Shown here: piece after piece, positions 1-12,374 of the stretch | Numbering within the stretch: position 1 is the stretch's first letter | How the letters are laid out: each line of letters starts with the position of its first letter | NCBI RefSeq assembly: GCF_000002425.4 | Contig: NC_037261.1 | Span: 1,224,659-1,288,658 of the forward strand | Direction of reading: 5' to 3' | Length of the DNA stretch: 64,000 nucleotides | DNA from: Physcomitrium patens | Taxonomy: Eukaryota; Streptophyta; Bryopsida; Funariales; Funariaceae | Made by a program: the position numbers and the translations under genes | The notes under the pieces: model-generated | The model's input: only the letters and a program-made list of their open reading frames with translations | The model's database searches: none | Told to the model about the DNA's origin: nothing

Positions 1-1142
1 AAATTATAATTCAAAAAATATATATATATAATATATATAATATAGATTATAATATATATAATATAGATTATAATATATATAATATAGATTATAATATATA
101 TAATATAGATTAATATAGATATATATATATATAATATATATATATATTAAGTGCAAAGGATAGGATATTTCTAATGATACCATATAAAAATCTAAAAAAA
201 TAATAATAATTTTTTAATGGATAAAATAATAACTCTTAAATCACCTGTTTTATTTTTGGTTTAATTCTAAAGCAATATATATATATATATTGGCATACAT
301 ATATATATATAATTGTAAAAACATCAAATATTAAAGGTAAAATCTAATACTTTGGTTATAATTATAAGGTATTTTTAGAAAAAGTTAAAAATTAAGGGCA
401 AAGACAAATTAAAATAATTTTATATTATAGTTATATCTGTAAATTTATATTAAATTAAAAATTTATATTAAATTAATATTAAATTAAAAATTTATATTAA
501 ATTAATATTAAATTTAAAATTTTATATACGAAAAGCTAGAAAAAAATTGTAAATGTTTTGTTATAATAATCAAACCACAGCTTAATTAAAAACTTTTCTG
601 ATAATTCCAAAAATTAGGTTAAAAAATACAATAGTATATTTTAGTTCTAAATGAAGTGATTTTTTATATAATATTTTGTATATAACTAAATTCATTAGTG
701 AGGTGTCAAAATTTATTAAAGTCAAAGTAAAATCAAATAATAAAAATGAAAAAAAAAAAAAAAAAACAAAACAAAACAAAACAAAACAAACTAACAAAGC
801 TTATTAAAAAAATATTAAAATTTATTAAAAAAAAATTGTTTCAACTGGTTTAAGATCAAAGTTTGTGATTTTATTTGATAGAAATACAAGATTTAATATT
901 AAAATTGATTTTTTGTGTTTATAATACATTGGTTAGTAGAAAGGTTTTAAGCTTATGGTTATTTATAAAAAATAATTAAAAGATTACAACAAAATATGAA
1001 ATTTTCAAAAATACTTTTTAGATGTATACTTTATCTACAATAAAAATAAAACAAAAGACAACATTGTGAGTTAAATCTAAAATAAAAACATGTTCCTAAA
1101 AAACATATAATTATGGTATTAAAAACATTAATAGTAAAAATA
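1..1142. repeat. AT-rich DNA with tandem repeats
   Basis: Almost pure A/T. A 21-bp unit containing TATAGATTA recurs at 41, 62, 83 and 104, then a half-spaced copy starts at 114. A second tandem of about 29 bp built on AAATTTATATTAAATTA runs from about 438 to 520. Several (AT)n runs and an A-run (about 750-785) follow. No coding region is supported; the short open frames are by-products of A/T composition. Confidence 0.8.
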
Positions 1143-1173
1143 TTAGTATTAATATTTAAAATATTAATACTAA
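1143..1173. repeat. Perfect AT-only inverted repeat
   Basis: Arms 1143-1157 and 1159-1173 are exact reverse complements (15 bp) around a single base. It can extrude as a cruciform, but its A/T composition makes chance or slippage origin plausible. Confidence 0.7.
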
Positions 1174-1199
1174 AAATATTAATTATTCTAATAGAAGTT

Positions 1200-3560
1200 G
1201 GTCATCTTCCCAAATGTTCAAACAACCTTTAATTTTGGCTAGTACCTTAAAAGAAGTTTCGCAACAACTTCTGATTTTGAACTTATCAGGGCTGGAGGTG
1301 TGGGTACCAGAATAGCATTTGCTCTTGTTAAGTGCAGCTCATCGTCTCAAAACCTAGTTTCAGGTCCACTTTGCAACTGCTTAATATGAGAATTAGCCAT
1401 TGTTGGCCCATTCGAAAACAAAGAAAAAAAAAAAAAAAACTCATGTTTGCAACTGAAATGAAATACTAGTGATCTGGAAACTTGCAGCAGTTCCCATTTA
1501 GAGTTCAACTTCCTGAGAAACTTGCACCGAATTTCAATCTCATGCTAATCTACGAGAATTTGGCTAGTTTCTGAACAGATCACCGACACCATGCGGTGAG
1601 TTTTCAACAATTTTTGGGAAGAAACTCAACTCTTATTGGCATTGGACAAGTTAACATTTCGTAAAAAGGGAGCAGCTGCAGCTTCATCGTGAATTGCAGG
1701 TGTTTAGTATTGAGGTCCATGCTAGCCCTGTGCAAGATGTGTGATAAAACTTGGTGTCGTCTGATAAATGACACAAGATTAATATCTTTATCACTGAAGT
1801 TCGTACCTTACATCAAGGATAGAGTCTTCGACAAGAATGTACTCTCAACTAGGAATCACATAGGCGAGCATATTGTCGACGATATGCGTGGGTCAGGAAA
1901 AAAATTCTATAGTAGTGTCAAAGAAAAGAGAGCTTACTTGGTGGCTTCAGGTAAAGCGTTTCGATGTTTCAGTTCCATCTGTTCGACCTAATCATCTTAA
2001 TCTTTGAATGCTTCAGTTCCCAAATTGTGAAAGTTTTTCACTTCCTTCTGCTATTTACACCAATTTCGATTTCAATAACTTTCCTAAGGCTTCTGTCATA
2101 TTCTAACGTCTTTGTATTTGTACATGGAAGATGAGGGAAACCAGGAAATCGGTTAATAAGAAAGAGTTATCTTGTAGGAATCGGGTAGAGTTCAGTGTTT
2201 TTAGGCAAAGTTGAGGCGTCGATATCCCTCATGGACCCAGGCATGAACCATCTCTTCATCCTGTGATGCTTGCAGACTTGGCTACTCTATTCACCTCAGG
2301 GAGGATCTGTGAGGCAGTCTTCTACTGTAATTTCTTGTTTCGAAGTCTGCATAAGCTTGTCTTGTTGATGCCTGACATATAAAAGTGCTTATGGACATCA
2401 GGTTCTTCGTTAAAAGATATCGAGAACAATGTGGTTTTCGGTGATATCAGGGCAGTCCTCAGGTGACCATCGTTTTGTATGGGATCGTTCAACTGAGTTT
2501 CAGAATATTTCCTTGCGCTTAATTCGGACAGCACAGTGACTTCTGTTTCCTGTGTCTAAAGATAAGCCTGAGTTTCTAATTCGCAATAGATCAATCAACA
2601 CGTTCGTAGTCATGTTTCTGCTTCAGTTCCTTAAAATATGCTGCAAATTTCGTCGATGATTTCTTCCTTTTGTCGGATGAGGACGTAGATGCAGGTGCGA
2701 CATGGCCCATGGTCATGCGTTTGTAGTCTCTGGACTTGCACAAAGAGTGCGCAGCTTCTTAAGTAATAACTAATGAGAGTAAACCAATCACCTCAGAGGT
2801 AGTGAATCTGAATGTAGATGATCAAGAGTTTGCACCAGGACAGTTACTACGTTTGTATCCGAATGGTGTTTGTTTAGGATCTACTGTCATCACTGAGACG
2901 TCAGCTGGAGGTTAGACCTCGAACCTTTTTGCACAAGCTCCAAAACGAGCAACATACTTCTTATATTTGGGGCCAAAAGAACTCGAGACCAGGATTTTGC
3001 GATTCCTTCGGGGCAAGCTACTCAAGTAAGCCGGATCGGACAGTAAACTAAAGAGAAGCACTGGGAAATTGATTTGGAGAACGGAATTCAAAGTATCGAG
3101 TAGCGAAACCAGTGAATAATCTTAATGAAGCTCATGTAAGTCCAAGAGCAGAGCGAGAAAGCGAAAATGAATCAACCTGGCTATGGCTTTCTAGATCATG
3201 CACGATCCTTTCGCAATGTAGTTCAAATAGGTTCTGTGACTCAAGAAGAATGCGGGTTTCTCCACACACCTTGACAATGGCATTACTGTTTGCTGTACTT
3301 TGTACTTCACGCCACTACTGTCATGAACTGCACATGGATCATTCTGCCCCACTTGAAACTGCTTTTTAAGGCTCAGGTTTCCGATTTGGTCTGTCCCCTG
3401 AAATGGAATCAGTTAGAAACTGGGTACCATTCCGATGCATTGGCTGTGCGCCTGTAAGCATCAAATTTGCTTATTCCAACCATGAATCGTGTGTCGGCGT
3501 TCTTTCGCATTCTCATTTGCTTTGTTTAGCTTCCGGGAAACCTATTTTGGGTTGATCAAT
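1200..3560 (+). other. Intergenic block, possible coding relic, unidentified
   Basis: Base composition rises to near-genic levels compared with the flanking AT-rich DNA. Several stretches stay open for long distances with only scattered stops: 1689-1991 is fully open (100 codons), 2122-2480 has three stops, 2661-3111 has four internal stops, and 3370-3556 is open. None translates to a family I recognise, and the frames do not join by obvious splice sites. It could be a decayed gene, UTR-like or noncoding transcribed DNA, or plain intergenic sequence. The stop density is only moderately below chance. Confidence 0.25.
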
Positions 3561-6500
3561 GGTGGAACGTACATACAACGTTAATATGACCTCAAAACAT
3601 AGTCTTTATCTTTTTTTAATCTGTTTAAATTAAAATATCGTACTAACTTCTCACCATTGGGATCTGCTAATCACTACAGTGGTAAGAAAGTTGGATCAGA
3701 ATCACGAGGTTTCTCTCCGAGAACTTCCTCACCATTACTTGAGAGTTTCTTAACACTAAAATAACACTTTTTTTTCTCTTTTGAAATTGGGGCACATTCA
3801 ACTAACTTGCGATTCCACCACCTCGTTGCCATTACTGAGTTTCTATATATACTTTTCTGATTGGATGTAACTGCAGAATCCCATTTCTGGAAGTTTTCTT
3901 CTAAATAATCACAACTGATCGAAAACTTCAAAGCTTCAGAAACTTTCAACATATCTTTAGAAATAGATGTATTGTCTCAATAACTAAAAAAAAATTAAAC
4001 CAAAAAAGGAAAATGGGATCTTATAGTTACTTTCGTGACGGTAAATTGAGGTTCCAAAGACTGGTAGAATTTCTTTCTATTATGTACATGGTGCTAATAG
4101 AAAATTTACATTAAAAGAAAACATTATTCTCACAACAAATATTAGACGCTTGAAGCTGCGCAGAAACTTGGATGATTGCTGGTGCAAGTGCAGAGCTGTG
4201 TTAGGATCAAAATGTTTTGAGGGTGTTTCTAAAGAACGAACGTCGTCGCCTCGTCAGGCGTGAACTCCAAATCCGCCATTAGCACTCAAATCGTGCACGA
4301 GCGCTGCGCATTAAATTGTTTTCTTTTCCTTCCTTTTTTAAAATTTTTTAGGATTATTTTTTCTAGTACCCAATGCAACGATATAGCAGGTAAATCTAAA
4401 TTCAAGACCCTCTGGGTTACTGAGAGGGTCTGTTGCAGGACCCCCTGGCACTTAACCGTCATGGGCAAGGCGGCGTCATCGCAAAGGCGAACAGAGTAGA
4501 CAAAGTCCAGCTCAAGACAAGACAAGCTTCCTGGAAACGGAGCAAAAAGGAAAAAAAGAGAAAAAAAAGAAGAAGAAAAAAAAAAAAAAAAAAAAAAAAA
4601 AAACCCGACAAAAGCTAGTGCATGGCAGAAAAGCATGCGCAGCCATGAGATAAAGCCATTGCATTACAATGGGGATGAGTCACACCAGCTTGCATGAGAA
4701 GTAGCCTTGAATTGCATATATCACCAGGATATAAGCGCAAGCTTTAGAAAGGCAGACAGACAGACAGAGAAAGAGAGAAAGGAGAAGAGAATGAGAGGAG
4801 AAAGGGGGAGAAAGCGTGGGCAGCGCTGCTGCTGCTAAGTTACTGCAAGGTCCAGCAAGCCAGCCAGCCATCACTCCTCCCACTGGCCTCCTTTTCATTG
4901 ATGGACTTCCCGTCATGTCATACGCTTGTGGCCGCCTTCGTTCCCCCCGTGGCTAGAATGGAAAGCGACATCAAAGGCTGGGGATGGATCTAACATTCTG
5001 GCTGGCTCTGCCATTCTGGAATCTGTCTTTCTGCGCATCAGGGGTCTACACTGAAGCTTAAGGGCACTCCCCCCCCCCACTGGCCGGCGATGACATGACG
5101 TGCCACAGAGACAAGTTCGTCAGTGCAAATTAAGAGTTGAATTATCCAAAAGTGCGGTCAAATCAGTCTTGGTAGCGGAAAATCAGCTTTATTTGGCTTC
5201 TTACTCAATCACCTTGCTTTCGGAAAGCATGCGGCGAAACTGTGTGTCAGACGATGGGCTGGCTATTAGCGACCAGGCTTACGAAATCTAGCAATTGCCG
5301 CAATGACCACAGAGTACGGTCCATGTGGTGACCCTCGCTAATCATAGCTCAAATTTGGAACCTTAGAGTTAGGAGCCGTCCATTGGGATCTGCAAGTTTG
5401 CGCCTTCAGATCGTGCACTTGTGGATAGAAAAGCCACCGCTGGATGAGAGAACCCATCTGCGAGTTTCAAGGTTTGGAAACCGATCTTATCTGTGAGCGG
5501 TGCGTGTATTTTGTCAACGAGTAACTAGATTCTTACTGCGTATTTCTAGTCTTGGTTTTGCGTACATCCCCACTGTGGTTGGTATATTCTTCGTAGAAGA
5601 AGAATGGGAAAGTGAGTAGTAGTAACAACGGAGCTCCAATTCAGTGATCAATGGCATGACGTACCAGAGGTAACTATAATTGCTGGTTCTGTTTCCAGTA
5701 CCTGAGAACAAAATCGGCGAATTGAATTGGCTCAACCAAAAGAGCAGCCCATGAGGCAATCTCACCATCTATATTTGGGTGCATGCTCAACCCTCAATTG
5801 CCTTTTGAAAAGTATGAGCAGCACTCTGTGGCAGTATTCCTAGCTCTTATTTCGGCTCTAAGGTCACCAGATCCAGTTTCTGCAGCTGACCAGAGATAAC
5901 GGTCTATGAGGTAACTCACACTAGCGAGATTAAGCTCCAATTTGGAATGTGTAACTTGCAGACCAGACGTGCCGGAATACACTAAGGATTAAGTTTTCAC
6001 CATCACTTCTCAACACCAGGGTATTTTGATGCTCGAGCCTTCTGAGCCTAAGAAATCCAACTACTAAAAATCGTTATCACTTCTAAAAGTCTTCAAAAAA
6101 TGAATACTAAGGAATAGAAATTGGTTTTCATATCAAGAAGATATGAATATAAATTAAATAAATAAATAAAACCTTGCGAGTGTTGTCACAGGTGTTAATA
6201 TTTCCCCAGGTACGAAGTAGTTCGTGGATAACGTGCACTGCACGTCACATGCACGCCTCCGCCCAGTGACAATTTAGGTTTCCGGCAATTCAATGCTCCA
6301 AGTACTTCGTACTCGCATAACCAAAAGCACATCCTGCAAAACCTTCATGCCACCGTGAACTTGATGGAAACCAATGAGTCCTCCTACTGTAACAGTCGTC
6401 GCGGCAATTGAGAGATCGACATCATTCAAAACCGATCTATACTCGAGGTTCTAGCACACAACTCCACATCATGAGCCCAAAATAATTACATGAACTCAAT

Positions 6501-6870
6501 CCACAACTCCATGTACACGCAATTGAAAGCAAAAAGACCATGCATGTCCAGAGTCGAGAACCATCCGGCATCAACTGTCTACAGAAACGCATGAAAATAG
6601 AAAATTCGTCTCTCAGCAGCTCACTCTCATGTCAAGAGATGTGAAGCTACATACAGCAATCATAGCATTCAGACAAAGGCTCGAAACAACAACTGCAACA
6701 TGGTGATTTGTAAGTGAGAGCGAGCATTACGCGTGAATAGTGTAACACTAACCATGTCTCTTTATAAAAGAATTGTAATGTAATTGCTTCTTCAAGCATG
6801 TAAACTGCAAGAGTCAGAAGCTCTGTCGCGGCAGCTGCTAAATTACGATGTGGTCTAAACTCTGGAACAA
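3560..6870. other. Intergenic DNA and 3' flank of the ERF gene
   Basis: No credible gene. Contents: a poly-A run (about 4577-4602), a purine-rich patch (4745-4815), a C-run near 5071 and diverged repeats at 5300-5960. The minus-strand open frame 3674-3952 (92 codons) has no recognisable domain. The interval just left of 6876 should hold the 3' UTR of the ERF gene on the minus strand; I cannot place the poly(A) site. Confidence 0.6.
5305..5955. repeat. Diverged direct repeat pair (about 70 bp)
   Basis: The stretch at about 5305-5370 (GACCACAGAG...ACGGTC...GCTC.AATTTGGAA) recurs diverged at about 5885-5955 (GACCAGAGATAACGGTC...GCTCCAATTTGGAA). Part of the intervening sequence near 5630-5690 may be a third, inverted and weaker copy. 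Possibly remnants of an old transposon. Confidence 0.4.
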
Positions 6871-6875
6871 GCTAC

Positions 6876-7907
6876 TCAATCAAAAAACTTTGACAACCGT
6901 GGCCTAGACGAGCAAAAATTGTCCACGGCCTTGTCGGCTGGCTGATCATCAGAGGAAGGGGGGAAATTCAAGTCCAACAAAAAAGGGGGACTTTCTCGCG
7001 CAGCAGGATTAGTCTTTTGTAGCAATGCAGCTACAATCTCTGGACTCTCTGAATTGAGAATCACAGAGGAGGAGGAGTCGCAGTCACTGGAGCAAGCTCT
7101 CGCCTCAGGCGTTGTGGCAGATCCAGGTGCTAGCAAGGTCGGTTGAAAGCCCATGACGAGGGCTGCATTATGGTCTCTACGACCGTCCATCGACCATTGA
7201 GATGGCGAAACCTCGAGGACAGGCACGGAATGAGTTAGGGGTTTCTTGACACTTTTGGATGCAATCCCCATGGCATCCTGAAAGAGGGTTTGGACGGGCG
7301 TAGAGGAAGGGCGCTTGCCAGAGTACGCAAGCTCGATACCTCCACCAGGTGAAACATAGGAACGACCGGCACTAATGCTCTCGTTTAGAACCTGAGCCAT
7401 CTCTTGAACCTGGTAATGGTGATCTTGTGACGCCATGGCCGAAAGGTTGAGGTCAAGGCGGGTGCGCCATGAGTCTGCTTCCGAGGCAGCAGTGGGTCTT
7501 AGGAGTTGGTGGTGAGAGGTATGGGGATTTTTTAAGGGTTGCTGGTGTTGATGATGAGGAAGGTAAGCATTATGGGCGCTCGGGGGCGTAGACCATGACT
7601 CCACGGTGGAGCTCTGGCTCGTGCTCTGGTCGTCGCTGGAGGGAGGACATGAGAAGTTGGTCTTTGCTTTCGAGCCCCGCAATGCCCTTGCAGCACTATC
7701 GTAGGCTCTTGCAGCTTCCTCTGCGGTGTCGAATGTCCCTAACCAGACGCGGGTCTTCTTCCATGGATCACGGATCTCAGCTGCAAACCGACCCCAGGGC
7801 CGTTTCCTCACGCCTCTGAAGTGAACCCCCTGGTCTGCTTGGCTCCCTTTCGTGAAGGCCTTCTCTTCCCTCGAAGCCATTTGGCCAAAAGTCCTCTTCT
7901 TCTCCAC
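6876..7907 (-). CDS. AP2/ERF transcription factor, two EAR motifs (putative repressor)
   Basis: A 343-residue, intronless ethylene-response-factor type protein. One AP2 domain spans about residues 28-85 and carries the core [17 protein letters not shown] and [16 protein letters not shown], with the alanine and aspartate typical of ERF rather than DREB members. Such domains bind GCC-box DNA in the nucleus. Two EAR-type motifs follow, LDLNLS (151-156) and LDLNFPP (311-317); in plants these recruit TOPLESS or SAP18 corepressors, so a repressor of ERF subgroup VIII type is the best inference. The middle is low-complexity (His/Gln-rich at 112-134, Ser-rich near 270-285). The ATG at 7907 gives a short N-terminal tail before the AP2 domain, usual for the family. 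The frame is intact and clearly less AT-rich than its surroundings. The orthologous group cannot be fixed without a tree. The open frame on the opposite strand (7852-8343) is a shadow. Confidence 0.95.
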   Translation of the reverse strand: MEKKRTFGQMASREEKAFTKGSQADQGVHFRGVRKRPWGRFAAEIRDPWKKTRVWLGTFDTAEEAARAYDSAARALRGSKAKTNFSCPPSSDDQSTSQSSTVESWSTPPSAHNAYLPHHQHQQPLKNPHTSHHQLLRPTAASEADSWRTRLDLNLSAMASQDHHYQVQEMAQVLNESISAGRSYVSPGGGIELAYSGKRPSSTPVQTLFQDAMGIASKSVKKPLTHSVPVLEVSPSQWSMDGRRDHNAALVMGFQPTLLAPGSATTPEARACSSDCDSSSSVILNSESPEIVAALLQKTNPAARESPPFLLDLNFPPSSDDQPADKAVDNFCSSRPRLSKFFD

Positions 7908-8600
7908 TCTTCTCTCTCTTCTCTATCTCCCTTTGACTCTCTCGCACTCGCTCTCGCGCCTGGTCCTCCTATTCGCAAGCTCTCCACAAAGTCGGGATGT
8001 GGTTGACCAGTGCTCACACCAAACCGCGTGCTGTTCAATACGAAATCGAGTCGATAGTATTGTCTTCAATACATACTTAAGGGATAGACACAGCGATGTC
8101 CAGAAATTAGTCGACAAATATTTCGAGTACGCACAAAACTACGCGGCATTAAACCCAGAAACTCCTTTATGTACAGAGATACAAGAGACTTTCTATGCTG
8201 AGCGTCTCGTCACTGCCCCGAACCGGCACTTCGTTCCCACACCAACCTACAACTCTCTTCTTGCCCCCGGGTGTTGCTGCTGCTGCTGTAAGGATACCTT
8301 GTCTTACTGGAACTCACACCGGCGCATCGACCCACGGCACTAGTCCACTATGGAGCAGCACACAAACAAATCGCAATCCCCTCTCCCTCTAACTCTCTCT
8401 CCTCAAGCTTCGAGTCTACCATCAATCACTTTGCGGATTCCAGACTCGTAACCTGTGTCACTCCTCAAGTGATCACCGCCCACATATAAAGCACGACGCC
8501 AGCTATCAACTGGGCCGACTATATTTCATCAACCGAGGAACCCGAGCCGACGGAGCGGCCACCAAATCATGGCTGGCTGGCTGGCTGGCAGGCTATGGCG
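7908..8600 (-). promoter_or_regulatory. 5' leader and promoter region of the ERF gene
   Basis: Upstream of the ERF start on the minus strand. The first 120 bp are purine-rich on the coding strand (TC-rich as printed), a common plant 5' UTR composition. A TATA-like site lies at 8484-8490; it reads TATAAA on the plus strand and TTTATATG on the minus strand, so its direction is ambiguous. A GCT/CTG triplet run lies near 8275-8290. There is no uninterrupted coding extension of the ERF protein here. Confidence 0.4.
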
Positions 8601-11600
8601 ATGGGGGGCATGAAGCTAGAGCGATGAGGTCCCGCGACTGGCGAGAGTCAAGACGCAAGAGGACGACGGAGCAATCAACACGGGAACCCGTGCCTGCGTC
8701 GGCCAGGACCCGGTCCGGGCCAAAGTTTTACCATAAATCCACACCTTACTCATCATCGGGATTCGTCGTGGAATGGCTGCCAGCCCCCCTACGGATGGGC
8801 ATTCGTCGACGGGTTGAGTCGTCGTCCGTCCACGCCGTCGGTTCGCTGCGCCGCAAGCATTCACCCGGGCATTTTACGCGGGCTCTGCGGCATTGAGGGC
8901 GTTGGCACTGCCATCGCCTGCCACCCTGCCGGCCATCGTACCTTCCCCCGTTTGCTACAACCACAGAAGAAGTTACAGGCGTTTTCATCCACTGCAATCC
9001 TCGCCGCGGTGGACAGGTAAGTTACCTATTCGTTAGGCGTTGGAGTTACGGCGCAGAGGCACTGAGAGGCGATGTTGACGCTGCGGGTGACATCAGTTCC
9101 GTGCAAGGCAATTACCAGGTCACTGTAGCCCGCACTCGCTTCATAAGCTTTATCCTGTTTACACTCCACCCTGCCTGCCTGCCGCCCCTCTTCATCTTGT
9201 CTGCTGCGGTGCTCACTTGCTCTTTTATTTTGCATGCACGAAATCATTCGTCTCGGTTGGATCATGACCAACAAAAGTGCCTCTCTTTAAATCCTCCCTT
9301 CCCCTTTTTCTTTTTATTACTCACATTTCACCTCCCTCGTCTCCCTCCTTCAGGTCAAAAATATAATAAAAATAAACAAATCCCTCCTGGCAACGTTCGT
9401 TTATCATCTCGAACGTTCACGAAACGGACACCACCCTCTAGCACGATCCCTGAATTGTGAGATTACTCTCCATCTCTCTCTCTCTCGCCCCGGGAAGCAT
9501 CACGCTGAATCACCTACCCAATTTCATGCTGAGTTGGACCGTGAAGTGGGAGAATGTTGCACAGTAAAGAAAATCACTTGTTTAGCCCCTCGGTGCAGCT
9601 AAATTCCGCCGCTGACAGTGCAGGCGTGTGTGGGGAATTGTCGATCAGGGGCAACCTCTTTTAACGAACATTGCTCTCTAAACAAAGGATCGACGCCGCC
9701 TCTGACTGCAATTAGCCCCTCCTCCATCGGGACTCAATCTGCGGGCTGTTGGTGTTAATTTTGGGTGTGCTTTGGGAAGCCCATCACCCCCGCCCCCTTT
9801 CCTATCTTCTGTCTGCTTGAGTCTTTCCTGCCTTGTCTGTCTTCTATCTACAGCTTTGCTGCAGAATCGCCTGAACCCACACCCCCTTCCCTTCCATTTC
9901 AAGTTACTCCCATTTTGCTTCTGGTGCGTGCAAGGCAAGAGCGAGCCTGTTCCCACACCCATCTCCCCCTTAGTACTCTCACTCACACAATTTGGAGGGG
10001 AGCCCATTTTCCAACCCCTATTGCAAATAGCTCACATGAATGCTATAAAAACCTCCCCTTTGGAGAGGCGTTTTAGGGTTTCATTTTTATATGTGAGTTT
10101 TTTGCCAGTTTGCTGTGGGACTAAGCAAGCCCCCCCCCCCTTGAAAGGCTACACAGATTGCATCACATGGTCGGCAAGGGGTTTGAATTGGTTTTGTCTG
10201 GTTGTATTGAATTGAAGGGGGGTCTTTTGGTGGGAAGAAATTGGTAGGGGAAACCTTGTTAAGGGAAAGAGCCAATTTTATGACCCTTGTCCATTCCCCT
10301 GCTGTGTACATTTATTTATTTATTTATATGTTTGATTGAAAAACTGTAAGTAGACGCACTCACTCTCTGTTTCACTTGATTTTGCCCTATGCTATGATTA
10401 ACAACATGCTAGAAGTGCAGAGCTTAATGATTAATACTGGAGTGGGAGAAGTATAGAAGTGGAGTGCAATGCATCTGATTAGATGCATGGGAAGAAGGCA
10501 CACCATCAAAGCCTTGCCCACTGAGCTCATAACGTTATTCATTTATTATTATTCTGTTTTGCTTATTTTTGACTTTGTGGGTGTGGAATTATGGCAAAGG
10601 GGACAATGCCAGCAAGGAGATGGCATGAACTGAAGCAAGGAGGCTCTATTGGGTATTTTGGGTGTTTGTTTTGGTAATCACAATTTAATGGGGCCTCTTA
10701 TTGTACAAAACTGCCCCAAGGTATATTGAGGAGTTAATGAAGATCTTCCCCAGGAGTCATGGACTTGTTTCAATTGGTTTGCTGATCAATTTCTGCCTTT
10801 TTCCCACATGCTTTAGTTTTAAAGCACAGGCCTTATCTTGGAATCGCCTAGATCCCCTTTGCTTTTATTTCAGACATCCAGCCCCCCCCCCTTTGTTGTT
10901 CTTGCATGACCCATCTTTCTATATATTTAAAAAAATTACTTTTGTGAGTGATTGCAGGGTCATCATCATCGGTTTTTTTAATGCCCACACTACTCTTTTT
11001 ACTTGTTTCCTAAACTCAGTTTCCATAATTAGAACGGGTGTGGCTTAAAAAATAAGATGCCATAGAGGAGGACAGTTCTACTTAGAATTTCCATCTCTTT
11101 CTCATCAACTCCTAGACGATAGACCTTGTAGAAATGATAGACCTTGGAGAATAATTGATCCACTTACTGTAAATATACATACATATAGTTTAGAATAAAT
11201 AAATGAACAAATAATTCAGCAAACGTTTTGAATATTAGTTTTTGTGAGCATAAAGAGAGAGAGGTCCTCCTCACCATTGTTAGACTTTTATTAGTTTGAT
11301 TTCGTTGTTATTTTTGTCTTCTGGCCCATTTGATTGGGCTCATGATTAGATTGATTAACCCTCAAAGTTAACATGGCAACAAACATTACTTGTACAGCAT
11401 TTTAATTGAGTGGAGTAAGTAGATGGAAACAAGAGAGAGAGATAGAGAGAGAAATAGAGAGAATAAAAAACAAATAAAGTGCAATAAAAACATGTTTGTC
11501 AGCATACTAATCAACTGATCACACACCAACCAAAAAAATTTCCCATAAGACAAGAGCTCCGCCAACAGGGCAATCTTTTTTTATTAATATGTTTACATGA

Positions 11601-12098
11601 GAGTGCATAAACCCACATGATATGGAATGAGCAGATTAGAACCATGGAGGGAGGGATTTTGATTTTGGACAAGTGCCCTGCTTTTCTCTGGCTTTTTTCA
11701 CGAGATGACAGCTTTTTTAAGCTCGCAGCCTTTTTGTTAACCGCCCAATATGGAGTCCATAGCTCATGAAATCCAGCTGCAGCGAGATTCGGGGGGTGGA
11801 GAGGAGGGGAGTGCATCTCAGCCCAACCAGGAAAAAGGAGTAAAATAAACTATATTGCCTCTACAGACCTAACAGACCATGTGATTATCGAAGTATGGAA
11901 CTCTACTCCACTGATGCCCACTGCTCCCTCCCACCCCAACTGCCCGCTGCCCTCAACTGCTCTACTGTCCTGCCCGTAAGCAAAGCTTCTGCAGCTTTGT
12001 GTGGAATAACTGGACTGTCTCAAAGGCTGGCTGCCGAAAGCTTTTCTCCTCCCTCTCCCTCTCTACTCTCATTCTTTATTTAGTCCCCCTATTTTTGC
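8600..12098. other. Intergenic, GC-rich then mixed; no protein gene supported
   Basis: 8600-9100 is distinctly GC-rich, which by itself keeps several frames open (for example 8624-8896). Pyrimidine-rich tracts (CTCTCT near 9470, C-runs at 10130 and 10885) resemble plant leader DNA. The frames at 9772-10215 and 10701-11048 encode low-complexity Leu/Ser/Pro/Phe strings without domains. A purine microsatellite (GAGA with ATA) lies at 11430-11465. Confidence 0.5.
10044..10050 (+). promoter_or_regulatory. TATA box with downstream telo-box-like motif
   Basis: TATAAAA lies in a good plant context (GCTATAAAAACC). About 25 bp downstream is TTTTAGGGTTTC, a telo-box-like element that in plants often sits near transcription starts. 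No open frame of note follows, so if it is used the product would be noncoding or a very short peptide. Confidence 0.3.
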
Positions 12099-12106
12099 TA
12101 TAAAAA
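12099..12106 (+). promoter_or_regulatory. TATA box candidate
   Basis: TATAAAAA in the context TTTTTGCTATAAAAAACG, followed by 200 bp of mixed sequence and then the hairpin at 12328-12374. It would make the hairpin part of a transcript if used. Confidence 0.25.
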
Positions 12107-12327
12107 ACGTTCAAAGTTGGTGGGGTGGTCAGCAGGCAGGGCAGTTAAAGCTGCTCGGATCCTGCTACAAGAGCGGCTGCAGAGGGTCCCACGCTGTTTC
12201 GGCATATGCTACGGCCATCTCTTGACTGCTTCCCATTTTCAGTGATTACATCCAGTTTTTTCATGTAACAGGTTCATTCATGGATGAGCTAAGGTTAAGT
12301 TTTAGTATTTTTTTTCTTCTACAGAAG

Positions 12328-12374
12328 TGTTTGGGTTTCCTCCTCTCAGATAGGCAAATGAGGAAACCCAAACA
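12328..12374. repeat. Perfect 15-bp hairpin, 17-nt loop
   Basis: Arms 12328-12342 (TGTTTGGGTTTCCTC) and 12360-12374 (its exact reverse complement) enclose a 17-base loop. Pairing does not extend beyond the arms. The stem is shorter than a plant microRNA duplex. Confidence 0.7.

Noticed and set aside
3674..3952. 92-codon minus-strand frame
   Set aside because: Plausible composition but no recognisable motif, splice partners or promoter; not enough to call a gene.
4286..4636. 116-codon minus-strand frame and the Lys-rich plus-strand frame
   Set aside because: Created by the poly-A/AAG run; poly-Phe or poly-Lys translation.
7852..8343. 163-codon plus-strand open frame
   Set aside because: Overlaps the ERF start on the opposite strand; its first part is the antisense of the ERF N-terminus and the rest has no domain.
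8624..10215. Overlapping frames on both strands (8624-8896, 8746-8997, 9101-9460, 9772-10215)
   Set aside because: GC-rich or pyrimidine-rich composition keeps frames open; no domains, no splice logic, low-complexity products.
12328..12374. Conserved plant microRNA precursor
   Set aside because: Stem of 15 bp only, and the arms match no conserved miRNA sequence I remember (miR156, 160, 166, 171, 319, 390, 408, 477, 529, 535).
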